Origin: CAZFQG01 sp964520785
Lineage (GTDB): Bacteria > Planctomycetota > Planctomycetia > Pirellulales > Thermoguttaceae
NCBI GenBank assembly: GCA_964520785.1
Contig: CAZFQG010000099.1
Span: 1 to 22,949, forward strand
DNA: 22,949 nt
Reading direction: 5' to 3'
Shown: positions 1-5,902 of the stretch, one piece after another
Layout of the letters: every line of letters starts with the position of its first letter
Numbering within the stretch: the first letter of the stretch is position 1
The notes under the pieces: generated by a model
Seen by the model: only the letters and a program-made list of their open reading frames with translations
The model's database searches: none
What the model was told of the DNA's origin: nothing
Made by a program: the position numbers and the translations under genes

Positions 1-330
1 ACTTCCTGATGCAAGTCCTTGCTACGCAACGAAGTTAATGTGCGCTGGCCCTGGGGGGAGCGGGGGCGATGTAGCTGATGAGTTGTTTGGGATGAGTTGT
101 CAAAGGGTGTTCCGCCAGGGTCCGATTCTTTCGCGTAAGACGTTCCAGTGGCTCGTTCTCGGGCAAACACTCAATTTACGGGCGGGAGGCTATCGATACA
201 AGAACGGGTTGGTTCGCGGGCCGTCGGAGGATATTATTGAGGTGTGCATGGACGCCGCGATTGGCACCCGTTTTGCGGTGCGATTCGTTTGGCAATGGTC
301 CGGCTTTTGACCTGATGCATCGTTGGTCTC
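1..330. other. Gene-free stretch at window start
   Basis: No reading frame here looks like a real protein: the open frames are short, overlap each other and have no recognisable motif. Two small things are visible. The 10-mer GATGAGTTGT occurs at 77-86 and again at 91-100 as a direct repeat, and a sigma-54-like promoter lies at 261-277 (listed separately). The rest shows nothing I can support. Confidence 0.6.
261..277 (+). promoter_or_regulatory. Candidate sigma-54 (-24/-12) promoter
   Basis: The sequence TTGGCACCCGTTTTGCG fits the RpoN pattern TGGCAC-N5-TTGC. The invariant GG (263-264) and GC (275-276) are separated by exactly 10 bases, as the family requires. The expected start of transcription is near 288, giving a leader of about 40 bases to the J-domain gene at 331. 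No enhancer-binding-protein site was identified, so activity is inferred from the motif alone. Confidence 0.45.
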
Positions 331-1041
331 ATGGATCGCACATCGAGAGAGAATCCAGACTATTACAAGGTCCTCGGGGTGGTATCCACGGCGACCCCGG
401 AGGAGATCGAGGCGGCGTTTCGTGAGTTGGCGCGACGGTGGCATCCGGACGTTTGCGAGGACGTCCAACATGCCGCGGAGAATTTCAAGCGGATCGCCGA
501 GGCGCATGAAGTCTTGCGCGATCCGGAAAAACGGCGCCGGTACGACCGGCAACGGGTCCGCTCGCCGGCCGGGACCGTCCGGATTCGCCCCCGGTCCGCC
601 GGGGAAACGCGGCGTCCGGAGGATGTTTATGCGGGACCCCGCCCCAGCGGCATGCCGGAAGACCTATTTGACCTGATGCGCGCGTTCTTCGGCGGTTCGA
701 TTGGGCCACAAACGGTCGCCTCCGACATTGGCCGAGGGAGCCGATTCGAACTCGAGTTGCCCGTCTCGCCAGAAGAGGCTCACCGGGGTAGCGCCGTTCC
801 GATTATCCTGACGCTGCCGGCGGAGTGCCCGGCCTGCGCGGGCCGTAGTACCGCCCAGAAAGCTCCATGCGACCGTTGCGGGGGACGGGGGTCCGTCCGC
901 GGCGAGCGATGCCAGGTCGTGGTGCATGTCCCTCCGGGGGTGCGGACGGGAACCCGACTTCGGACCGCCGTGGAAGGCGTTTCCGGATCCGGCGCATGGA
1001 AAGAAGTCGTCTTCCGGATCCGCGTCAGCCCCTACGTGTGA
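331..1041 (+). CDS. J-domain (DnaJ-like) co-chaperone with a half zinc region
   Basis: The N-terminal J domain (about residues 9-72) carries the HPD motif at 38-40, which in this family stimulates the ATPase of an Hsp70 such as DnaK. A flexible Arg/Pro/Gly-rich link follows (about 73-110). Next comes a DnaJ-CTD-like segment containing CPAC at 167-170 and CDRCGGRG at 180-187, then a beta-rich tail containing VVVHVPPGVRTG. Type I DnaJ has four CxxCxGxG repeats; only two CxxC pairs are present, enough for one zinc site. At 236 residues it is far shorter than DnaJ (about 375). The start is the ATG at 331, with no clear ribosome binding site. The gene stands alone but is followed by three Hsp20 genes on the other strand, so a role in protein folding is likely. 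J-domain identity is certain; the substrate is unknown. Confidence 0.9.
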   Translation: MDRTSRENPDYYKVLGVVSTATPEEIEAAFRELARRWHPDVCEDVQHAAENFKRIAEAHEVLRDPEKRRRYDRQRVRSPAGTVRIRPRSAGETRRPEDVYAGPRPSGMPEDLFDLMRAFFGGSIGPQTVASDIGRGSRFELELPVSPEEAHRGSAVPIILTLPAECPACAGRSTAQKAPCDRCGGRGSVRGERCQVVVHVPPGVRTGTRLRTAVEGVSGSGAWKEVVFRIRVSPYV

Positions 1042-1120
1042 CGCTGGTGAACCGCGGCCGTCGGGTCCGAACCGATGGCGCAGTTTTTGCGTAAACATTG
1101 AATGGGTGGGGTTCGGGTGC

Positions 1121-1152
1121 TTGTTTGACAGGTCGTGTTTGTTCGATAGGTC
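1121..1152 (+). repeat. Tandem direct repeat upstream of 1183 gene
   Basis: TTGTTTGACAGGTC (1121-1134) is repeated as TTGTTCGATAGGTC (1139-1152) with two mismatches and an 18-base period. The first copy contains TTGACA, which could serve as a -35 element, although no good -10 box follows. It may be an operator or a slippage product. Confidence 0.5.
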
Positions 1153-1182
1153 ACGAGTAAGCAGAAGTAGGAGGTGTTTGAA

Positions 1183-1617
1183 ATGGCAACTACCGCTACG
1201 CTTGTGAATGAACGGACGGATCGGCATGGCACTGAGAGTCGTGAAACGAGGGACCGTGGTCCGGCGACGGCCGTCGCCAAGCGAGTCGCGGCTCCTGCTC
1301 GCGAGAAGAGGCGGTCCCGGCCCGGGTCGCCACGTCGTTCGTCGGGACTGATCCCCTGTCAGATCGGCGGCGGAACGTGGCATCTCGCCGAACGTCCCTA
1401 TCACGAGGAAGGCCGCGCCGACGCGGTTTTCCGTTTCCGGTTGGCTCTTGTGGTCCTGAGCCTCGGGATCGGATTGCTGTTCTTCTTGCTGTTCGGGGTC
1501 GATCTCGTCGCCGCCTGGCCTTTCCATCGGCACAGCGTCGAGATGGACGTCGCGTACCTGTTCTGCGGCGCGGCGCTGATGTACCTGAGCTGGGAAACGT
1601 CCCGTGACCTGCGCTGA
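1183..1617 (+). CDS. Small membrane protein of unknown function, basic N-terminus
   Basis: I do not recognise the family. The first 80 residues are hydrophilic and rich in Arg, Lys, Thr and Pro, with no motif. Two hydrophobic segments follow, at about residues 86-107 (VVLSLGIGLLFFLLFGVDLVA) and 121-137, so the protein is probably anchored in the inner membrane by a C-terminal hairpin. The 144-residue start at ATG 1183 is chosen because GGAGG at 1170-1174 sits 8 bases upstream; an in-frame GTG at 1174 overlaps that site and is unlikely. A tandem repeat lies immediately upstream. The gene converges with the DUF2905 gene, with 29 bases between the stops. Confidence 0.7.
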   Translation: MATTATLVNERTDRHGTESRETRDRGPATAVAKRVAAPAREKRRSRPGSPRRSSGLIPCQIGGGTWHLAERPYHEEGRADAVFRFRLALVVLSLGIGLLFFLLFGVDLVAAWPFHRHSVEMDVAYLFCGAALMYLSWETSRDLR

Positions 1618-1646
1618 ATGGCGCGACATGCGGTGAGTCCAGTGCA

Positions 1647-1868
1647 TCAGCGGAAGAACCGAATCACCCCCACGACGAGCGTGAGTACGAGGCTCAGCAA
1701 TAGGCAGGTCGCGATGGGGAAGTAGAAACGGACGTTCCGTCCTTCAAATCGGATATCGCCGGGAAGGCGTCCGAACCAAGACGTGATCGGCCAGAAGAGT
1801 GATAGGGCCCCGATGAGGAGAAGGACGGCACCCAGGGCGATGATCGACCAGGCGAAATAGTTGTTCAT
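1647..1868 (-). CDS. DUF2905 family membrane protein
   Basis: This 73-residue protein has two transmembrane helices (about 5-27 and 50-70). They flank a conserved link, GRLPGDIRFEGRNVRFYFPI (about 33-52), which is the signature of the DUF2905 family of small bacterial membrane proteins. The family has no established function. Length and topology are normal. The start is ATG 1868, with only a weak ribosome binding site. It lies downstream of the three hsp20 genes on the same strand but is separated from them by 221 bases containing a perfect inverted repeat, so co-transcription is uncertain. Confidence 0.88.
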   Translation of the reverse strand: MNNYFAWSIIALGAVLLLIGALSLFWPITSWFGRLPGDIRFEGRNVRFYFPIATCLLLSLVLTLVVGVIRFFR

Positions 1869-1902
1869 AGTAGGCGTAGGGGTTGGTTCCTCTGATCATC
1901 TG

Positions 1903-1925
1903 GCGACTGCCAAAATGGCAGTCGC
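1903..1925. repeat. Perfect 10-bp inverted repeat with AAA loop
   Basis: GCGACTGCCA (1903-1912) and TGGCAGTCGC (1916-1925) are exact reverse complements around a 3-base loop. It lies between the last hsp20 gene and DUF2905. No T-run follows on either strand, so it is not a classical intrinsic terminator. It could be an operator for DUF2905, a processing hairpin, or a Rho-assisted end of the hsp20 transcript. Confidence 0.75.
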
Positions 1926-2089
1926 GGTGTCAATTTGGCGGGAAAAGTGAGCTTGGGGCTCCGTGTTGGCGTTGGCTTTCCCCTGGCACTCGCGTCATGC
2001 CGTCGCTTACGTCTCTTCCAAGAAACGGCTAAGGCCGCGTCCGACCTTTTTGGTCGTCGCGGCCTCCATTGCCGGCCGGAGGCGCCGCT

Positions 2090-2593
2090 TTAGGGCGCTT
2101 GGACCGTGATCCGCTTCGCCTTGGCTTGTTCGCCCTTGGGCACCGTCACTTCCAAGACGCCGTTGTGATATCGGGCCTCGATTTTGTCTTCCTCGACTCC
2201 GGTGGGAAGGGGAAACGCGCGCTGGAGTTTTCCGTACTGGTAGCGTCGCTCGTTTCCCTCTTTCGATTCCTCTTTGTGTTCGGCCTCGAGGACGAGGTGG
2301 CCCGAGGTCACGCGGACGTCGAACTCGTCGGGTTCGAAGCCGGGCGCCTCCGCGCGGACGACGATTTCGTCTTCCCGGTCGTCCACGTCGCATCCCCAGC
2401 CCCGGCCGGACAGTTCGCCCCCGGCGGACCAGCCTTTCCAGGGTTGGTCCAGTTCCGGCCACTCGCGCCAGAAGCGATCGAACAAGTTGTCCAATTCATC
2501 ATGGAGCTGGGCCAACGGTCGACGCTCGCTGCGCGCGATCATTCCACTTTCGTTTTCCGCTCTCTTTCGCTTCCAGGGAATCAAGTTGAACAT
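2090..2593 (-). CDS. Hsp20 family small heat shock protein (third of cluster)
   Basis: An ATP-independent holdase that binds unfolding proteins in the cytoplasm as an oligomer. The N-terminal arm (1-60) contains LHDELDNLFDRFWREWPELD, followed by an alpha-crystallin domain (about 65-160) with the typical GVLEVTVPK strand. The C-terminal KRITVQAP supplies the I-x-V anchor that docks into neighbouring subunits. The start is ATG 2593 (167 residues): AAGGAG at 2602-2607 is 8 bases upstream, while the ATG at 2599 is only 2 bases away and longer versions have no support. It is the last of three hsp20 genes in one direction, with a 71-base gap to the previous one. It is more divergent than the other two, lacking their shared LPKSEAAKPR stretch. 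Confidence 0.93.
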   Translation of the reverse strand: MFNLIPWKRKRAENESGMIARSERRPLAQLHDELDNLFDRFWREWPELDQPWKGWSAGGELSGRGWGCDVDDREDEIVVRAEAPGFEPDEFDVRVTSGHLVLEAEHKEESKEGNERRYQYGKLQRAFPLPTGVEEDKIEARYHNGVLEVTVPKGEQAKAKRITVQAP

Positions 2594-2664
2594 CTTCATC
2601 ACTCCTTTCATAAAGCAAGGGATTGTCTTCTCCGGTTTGAAGAACGCGTGACGGCCGGCGGGGC

Positions 2665-3057
2665 CTAGTCCGCCTTCACCTCGATTTTGCGCGGCTTGGC
2701 CGCCTCGCTCTTCGGAAGGCGAATGCACAAGACGCCGTCTTTGAGTTCGGCGGAAATCTTCTCCGCGTCGACGTCCTCGTAGACCTGGAACTCCCGGTAG
2801 AAGTCGCCGATCCCGTATTCGCCGTAGACGAACTCACGTTCCTGATGCCTCGGTTCGACCTTGCCGTGGAGGATCAACCGTTCATTCTCGAAACGAACAT
2901 CCAAGTCCTCCGGCTTCACGCCCGGCAGATCGCCGTACACTAGCAATGCGTCTTTCGTTTCCACGATGTCGCAACGCGGGACGTAGGTCGCGCCGGTACG
3001 GGTCCGTTCCACGGTGGCGACGTCGCCGCCTTCTTCTTTCTTCACCATTTCAGCCAT
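2665..3057 (-). CDS. Hsp20 family small heat shock protein (second of cluster)
   Basis: A compact 130-residue sHSP with a short N-terminal arm (about 25 residues) and an alpha-crystallin domain at about 26-118. Visible features are YVPRCDIVETKDALLVYGDLPGV cut short at the usual place, the DGVLCIRLPK strand and a C-terminal RKIEVKAD tail with the I-x-V anchor. The start at ATG 3057 is preceded by AGGAGG. The C-terminal LPKSEAAKPR(K/R)IEVK segment is nearly identical to that of the upstream hsp20, showing that the two are tandem paralogues. The short N-terminal arm suggests a different oligomer size from its neighbours. It probably shares a transcript with the flanking hsp20 genes. Confidence 0.93.
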   Translation of the reverse strand: MAEMVKKEEGGDVATVERTRTGATYVPRCDIVETKDALLVYGDLPGVKPEDLDVRFENERLILHGKVEPRHQEREFVYGEYGIGDFYREFQVYEDVDAEKISAELKDGVLCIRLPKSEAAKPRKIEVKAD

Positions 3058-3126
3058 GACTTATCCTCCTATCTCGCAAGGGGTTCTCTGACTCGTGATT
3101 CTTCGATCGAAGGCAAGGTACTCCGA

Positions 3127-3582
3127 TCATCCGGTCTTGACCTCGATCCGGCGCGGCTTGGCCGCTTCACTCTTGGGAAGCTTCACGCACAGGACGCCGT
3201 GTCGGAATTCCGCCTCGACCTTGTCCGCGTCGATCTCTTCCGGCAGCGCGATCACCCGGGCAAAGCCGCCTTGGCCGCGTTCCCGGCGATGCCAGGTGGC
3301 CTCGTCGAGCGACGGGGCCTCTCGCTTTCCTTTGACGGTGAGCTGATTCCCGCCGCTGGCGTAAATCTCCAAATCGTCCAGATTCATGCCGGGCAGTTCG
3401 GCCTCGCAGTAGAGGTTGTCCTCATCCCGCCAGAGGTTGAACGCCGGAGTCACCGGCGTCCGTTGGCCCGGTCCGTTGCCGACACCATATCGGCCGAAAA
3501 CGCGATCCATTTCGTCGCGCAATCGATTCATCTCGGACCAAAGGCCTTGGGAACCAAACGGTTGCCAACGTGTCGTAAGCAT
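3127..3582 (-). CDS. Hsp20 family small heat shock protein (first of cluster)
   Basis: A 151-residue sHSP. The N-terminal arm contains EMNRLRDEMDRVFGRYG, a hallmark of bacterial class A sHSPs. The alpha-crystallin domain (about 45-140) has FNLWRDEDNLYCEAELPGM at its start and HGVLCVKLPK near its end, and the tail RRIEVKTG carries the I-x-V anchor. The start at ATG 3582 is set by AAGGAG 7 bases upstream; longer frames are implausible. It is the first of the minus-strand hsp20 series (gaps of 69 and 71 bases). No HrcA/CIRCE element and no sigma-32 promoter were found upstream, so heat control, if any, uses another route. Its closest relative here is the next gene. Confidence 0.94.
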   Translation of the reverse strand: MLTTRWQPFGSQGLWSEMNRLRDEMDRVFGRYGVGNGPGQRTPVTPAFNLWRDEDNLYCEAELPGMNLDDLEIYASGGNQLTVKGKREAPSLDEATWHRRERGQGGFARVIALPEEIDADKVEAEFRHGVLCVKLPKSEAAKPRRIEVKTG

Positions 3583-3729
3583 GTCCGTACTCCTTTCCTT
3601 CTTGAGGTCCAACGTGTTCGGATTTTGCGGCCCGCCATGTTGGCAGGCGGACCATTCGGCGGAACGAATGTGCAACGTGCGCGCCAATTCCGGCGCGGTG
3701 CGCGGCGGAAAAAAACCCGCATTTCGGAC
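3583..3729. other. hsp20 upstream region
   Basis: This is the 5' region of the minus-strand hsp20 series. It contains an inverted repeat CATTCG-N6-CGAATG (3653-3670) and nested GC-rich palindromes around 3631-3651 (GCCATGTTGGC inside CCGCC...GGCGG). These could fold in the leader RNA, but I see no convincing match to ROSE or four-U thermometers. No clear promoter for the minus strand was found. Together with 3730-4145 (described below) it forms a 563-base stretch without a protein gene. Confidence 0.4.
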
Positions 3730-3758
3730 TTGACTTCCCGCCCCCGAAGGTATATCCT
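3730..3758 (+). promoter_or_regulatory. Candidate sigma-70 promoter of the putative RNA gene
   Basis: TTGACT (3730-3735) is followed after 15-17 bases by TATATCCT (3751-3758), read as TATATC or TATCCT. The -35 box matches five of six consensus bases and the -10 is moderate. Transcription would start near 3765 and meets a strong terminator at 3913-3953. Confidence 0.5.
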
Positions 3759-3764
3759 AAGTCG

Positions 3765-3950
3765 GACGTCGGCTGAGACTCCTTTTCGATTCGAATACAT
3801 CATTCTTTTTTGAGTAAGAAGTGTTTGCGAACCCCCTCCCTAGCCTGGTGTTGTTATGCGTGCCGCATTGCGGTTCGGCTTAGGGTTCGCGGACAAAGAA
3901 AAGTACGATGACAACCCCGAGGTCGACCGCGACTTCGGGGTTTTTTGTTT
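3765..3950 (+). ncRNA. Putative stand-alone structured RNA, about 185 nt
   Basis: No credible protein is encoded here, yet the stretch has its own promoter-like sequence and a strong intrinsic terminator, and no plus-strand gene lies near enough upstream to need one. By hand folding, 3800-3911 forms a long interrupted rod. TCATTCTTTTTT (3800-3811) pairs with 3897-3911 with a 3-base bulge. A 13-bp helix forms between 3822-3834 and 3883-3895 (TGTTTGCGAACCC with GGGTTCGCGGACA, two G-U pairs). AGCC (3842-3845) pairs with GGCT (3877-3880), and a small CCGC-AUU-GCGG hairpin lies at 3863-3873. Size and rod shape resemble 6S RNA, but I cannot confirm that family. It might instead be an attenuated leader of leuA, which starts about 195 bases beyond. 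The ends are approximate. Confidence 0.55.
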
Positions 3951-3953
3951 TTT
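3913..3953 (+). terminator. Strong intrinsic terminator
   Basis: AACCCCGAGGTCG (3913-3925) pairs with CGACTTCGGGGTT (3930-3942), 13 bp with one G-U pair and an ACCG loop. TTTTTTGTTTTTT (3941-3953) follows directly. This is the clearest rho-independent terminator in the window and ends the putative RNA transcript before leuA. Confidence 0.9.
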
Positions 3954-4050
3954 ACGTAAAAAGTCTTGTTTTCAATAATCTGCGGATGTCGTAATAGTGA
4001 TGATGCGGAAAAACGAGCGGAACCACGATCCATTCTCTGCACGAGGACTG

Positions 4051-4096
4051 TTGCTTACCGCGCCGACCAGGGGTCGGCATTCCAGAGCGTAAGCGA
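4051..4096 (+). promoter_or_regulatory. Structured leader element upstream of leuA
   Basis: Two stacked helices are visible: an outer one, TTGCTTAC (4051-4058) with GTAAGCGA (4089-4096), 8 bp with one G-U, and an inner one, GCCGACC (4062-4068) with GGTCGGC (4072-4078), around a 3-base loop. It ends 49 bases before the leuA start. The rest of 3954-4145 is AT-richer and may hold the leuA promoter (TTTTCA-N17-TAATAG near 3970), which is weak. No T-box motif is present. A control role is inferred only from position and fold. Confidence 0.4.
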
Positions 4097-4145
4097 TCAT
4101 TCTATCGCGGTTTCTATTCGACTTTTTCCATGAAGGCATGACATT

Positions 4146-5714
4146 ATGATAGACACTAACGAGCGTCAGATCATTATTTTCGACACAACCCTCCGCGATG
4201 GGGAGCAGTCGCCGGGGGCAAGCATGAACCTGGCCGAAAAGCTGGAGGTAGCCCAGGCCTTGGTCGAGCTGAATGTCGACGTCATCGAGGCCGGTTTTCC
4301 CATTGCCTCGCCGGGGGATTTCGAGGCGGTGTCCGAGGTCTCGAAGCTGGTCAAGGGGGCGTGCGTGTGCGGACTGGCCCGGTGCCGCGAACAGGATATC
4401 GACCGGGCGTGGGAGGCCCTCAAACACGCCGAGGACCCTCGAATCCACGTCTTCCTGGCGACCAGCGCGATCCACCGGGAGCACAAGCTCCGCCTGACCA
4501 AGATCGACATTATCAAACGGGCCGTAGAAGGGGTCAAGCGCGCGGTGAAGTATTGCTCGAACGTCGAGTTTTCCCCGGAGGACGCGGCACGGACGGAGAT
4601 CGACTTTTTGTGCCAGGTGGTTGGCGCGGCAATCGACGCCGGCGCGAAGACGATCAACATCCCGGACACGGTCGGCTACACCACGCCGTCGCACTTCCAC
4701 CACATTATCACGGCGCTGCACTATCGCGTGCCGAACATCGACAAGGCGGTGATCAGCGTTCACTGCCACAACGACCTGGGGATGGCCGTTGCGAACAGCC
4801 TGGCGGCCGTTCAGGCCGGCGCGAGCCAGGTGGAGTGTACGATCAACGGGATCGGCGAGCGGGCCGGCAACTGCTCGCTGGAAGAAATCGTGATGGCGCT
4901 GCGGGTCCGTCGCGACTACTACCAGGCCGACACTCGCATTTTTACGCAGCGGCTCGTTCCAACCAGCCGGCTCGTCTCCAGCGTGACCGGGATCGTCGTT
5001 CAGCGGAACAAGGCGATCGTCGGTCAAAACGCCTTCGCGCACGAGTCCGGCATTCACCAGGACGGCATGCTCAAGGAACCGAGCACGTACGAGATCATGC
5101 GGCCGGAGGACGTGGGTTTTCCCAAGACGGACCTCGTACTGGGAAAGCACAGCGGCCGCGCGGCGCTCGCCGACCGGATCAAGAGCCTGGGATACACGCT
5201 CGACGCCGAGCATTTGGCTTCGGTTTTCGAGAAATTCAAGGCCCTTGCGGACAGGAAGAAGGAGATTTACGATGGAGATATCCTGTCCCTGGTCGATCAG
5301 GAACTGCTGGCCGCTCCCGAGCTGTGGCGGTTCGTCTCGTACGAGGTCCTCAGCGGATCCCACCAGGTGCCTCGCGCGCGGATCGTCGTGGAGCACGGCG
5401 GCGAAACGCTAACGGAAGATCTGGAGGCCGGCGATGGGCCGATCGACGCCGTGTTTCTGGCCATCGAGAAGCTCACCGGCGTCCACACAGTCTGCCGCGA
5501 TTTCCAGGTCCACAGCGTGACGGTCGGCAAGGACGCCCAAGGCGAGGTCCTCGTCGAGGTCGAGCATGACGGCCGCGTCTACCGCGGACGTGGCGTTTCC
5601 ACCGACAGCGTCGAAGCCTCCGCGAAGGCATTCCTCAGCGCGATCAACCGCATCGCCATGACAAGCGACGCGGATAAGGCGGAAAAACAAGTGAAGAATG
5701 CGGCAAGTCCGTGA
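4146..5714 (+). CDS. leuA: 2-isopropylmalate synthase
   Basis: LeuA condenses acetyl-CoA with 2-oxoisovalerate to 2-isopropylmalate, the committed step of leucine synthesis in the cytoplasm. The catalytic TIM barrel (about 8-275) starts with FDTTLRDGEQSPGASM (12-27), which supplies the metal Asp13 and the catalytic Arg17. The divalent-metal HCHND is at 206-210 and NGIGERAGN at 234-242. The hinge subdomain carries FAHESGIHQDG (297-307) and LGKHSGR. The last 130 residues form the LeuA regulatory dimer domain, where leucine feedback binding occurs in the family. At 522 residues it is full length for the long bacterial class. The start at ATG 4146 fits homologues; the ribosome binding site is weak. 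A tRNA-Leu lies 64 bases downstream and a structured leader lies upstream. No other leu or ilv gene is in the window. Confidence 0.98.
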   Translation: MIDTNERQIIIFDTTLRDGEQSPGASMNLAEKLEVAQALVELNVDVIEAGFPIASPGDFEAVSEVSKLVKGACVCGLARCREQDIDRAWEALKHAEDPRIHVFLATSAIHREHKLRLTKIDIIKRAVEGVKRAVKYCSNVEFSPEDAARTEIDFLCQVVGAAIDAGAKTINIPDTVGYTTPSHFHHIITALHYRVPNIDKAVISVHCHNDLGMAVANSLAAVQAGASQVECTINGIGERAGNCSLEEIVMALRVRRDYYQADTRIFTQRLVPTSRLVSSVTGIVVQRNKAIVGQNAFAHESGIHQDGMLKEPSTYEIMRPEDVGFPKTDLVLGKHSGRAALADRIKSLGYTLDAEHLASVFEKFKALADRKKEIYDGDILSLVDQELLAAPELWRFVSYEVLSGSHQVPRARIVVEHGGETLTEDLEAGDGPIDAVFLAIEKLTGVHTVCRDFQVHSVTVGKDAQGEVLVEVEHDGRVYRGRGVSTDSVEASAKAFLSAINRIAMTSDADKAEKQVKNAASP

Positions 5715-5743
5715 ACCGGGCAGGCCTCGCATAAAAAGACACC

Positions 5744-5774
5744 CGCGGACGGACGAAGCCCCGATCCGTCCGCG
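5744..5774 (+). repeat. Perfect 10-bp hairpin between leuA and tRNA-Leu
   Basis: CGCGGACGGA (5744-5753) and TCCGTCCGCG (5765-5774) are exact complements around an 11-base loop. The hairpin starts 29 bases after the leuA stop and ends 4 bases before the tRNA. No T-run follows, so it may protect the leuA mRNA 3' end or guide tRNA processing rather than terminate transcription. Confidence 0.75.
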
Positions 5775-5778
5775 CCAC

Positions 5779-5863
5779 GGCCGAGTGGCGGAATCGGCAG
5801 ACGCTCGGGATTTAAAATCCCGTGTCCATAACGGACGTGCGGGTTCAAATCCCGCCTCGGCTA
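5779..5863 (+). tRNA. tRNA-Leu (anticodon UAA)
   Basis: A full class II cloverleaf of 85 nt. The acceptor stem is GGCCGAG (5779-5785) with CTCGGCT (5856-5862). The D stem is GCG/CGC enclosing GAATCGGCAGA. The anticodon stem CGGGA/TCCCG holds the loop TTTAAAA, which gives anticodon UAA. The long variable arm is GTCC-ATAAC-GGAC, and the T arm is GCGGG-TTCAAAT-CCCGC. The discriminator is A73, as leucyl-tRNA synthetase requires. CCA is not encoded and must be added. The first pair is G1-U72, a wobble, which is unusual. The nearest upstream gene on the same strand is leuA, so a shared transcript is possible. Confidence 0.97.
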
Positions 5864-5871
5864 GTTCGGAA

Positions 5872-5902
5872 GTGCCCGCCAAGCATGGAAGCATGGCGGC
5901 AC
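5872..5902 (+). repeat. Bulged hairpin with tandem AAGCATGG just after the tRNA
   Basis: GTGCC-C-GCCA (5872-5881) pairs with TGGCGGCAC (5894-5902), 9 bp with one bulged C. The loop region contains AAGCATGG twice in tandem (5881-5896). No T-run follows. It may be a 3' trailer structure for tRNA maturation. Confidence 0.5.

Noticed and set aside
38..310. 90-codon open frame at the window start
   Set aside because: No ribosome binding site, low-complexity start and no recognisable motif; it overlaps the sigma-54-like promoter.
3583..3760. CIRCE or sigma-32 element for the hsp20 series
   Set aside because: No TTAGCACTC-N9-GAGTGCTAA and no CTTGAAA...CCCCAT was found on the minus strand.
3856..3981. 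40-codon open frame beginning ATGCGTGCC within the putative RNA
   Set aside because: No ribosome binding site, it runs straight through the intrinsic terminator, and it lacks the leucine codon cluster expected of a leader peptide.
4046..4080. Possible T-box leader of leuA (contains ACCGCG)
   Set aside because: The T-box core needs GGTGG before ACCGCG; here the bases are TTGCTTACCGCG. No specifier loop and no following antiterminator/terminator pair are present.
3972..5396. 474-codon open frame antisense to leuA
   Set aside because: Shadow of the conserved leuA gene in GC-rich DNA; Arg/Val/Asp-rich with no motif.
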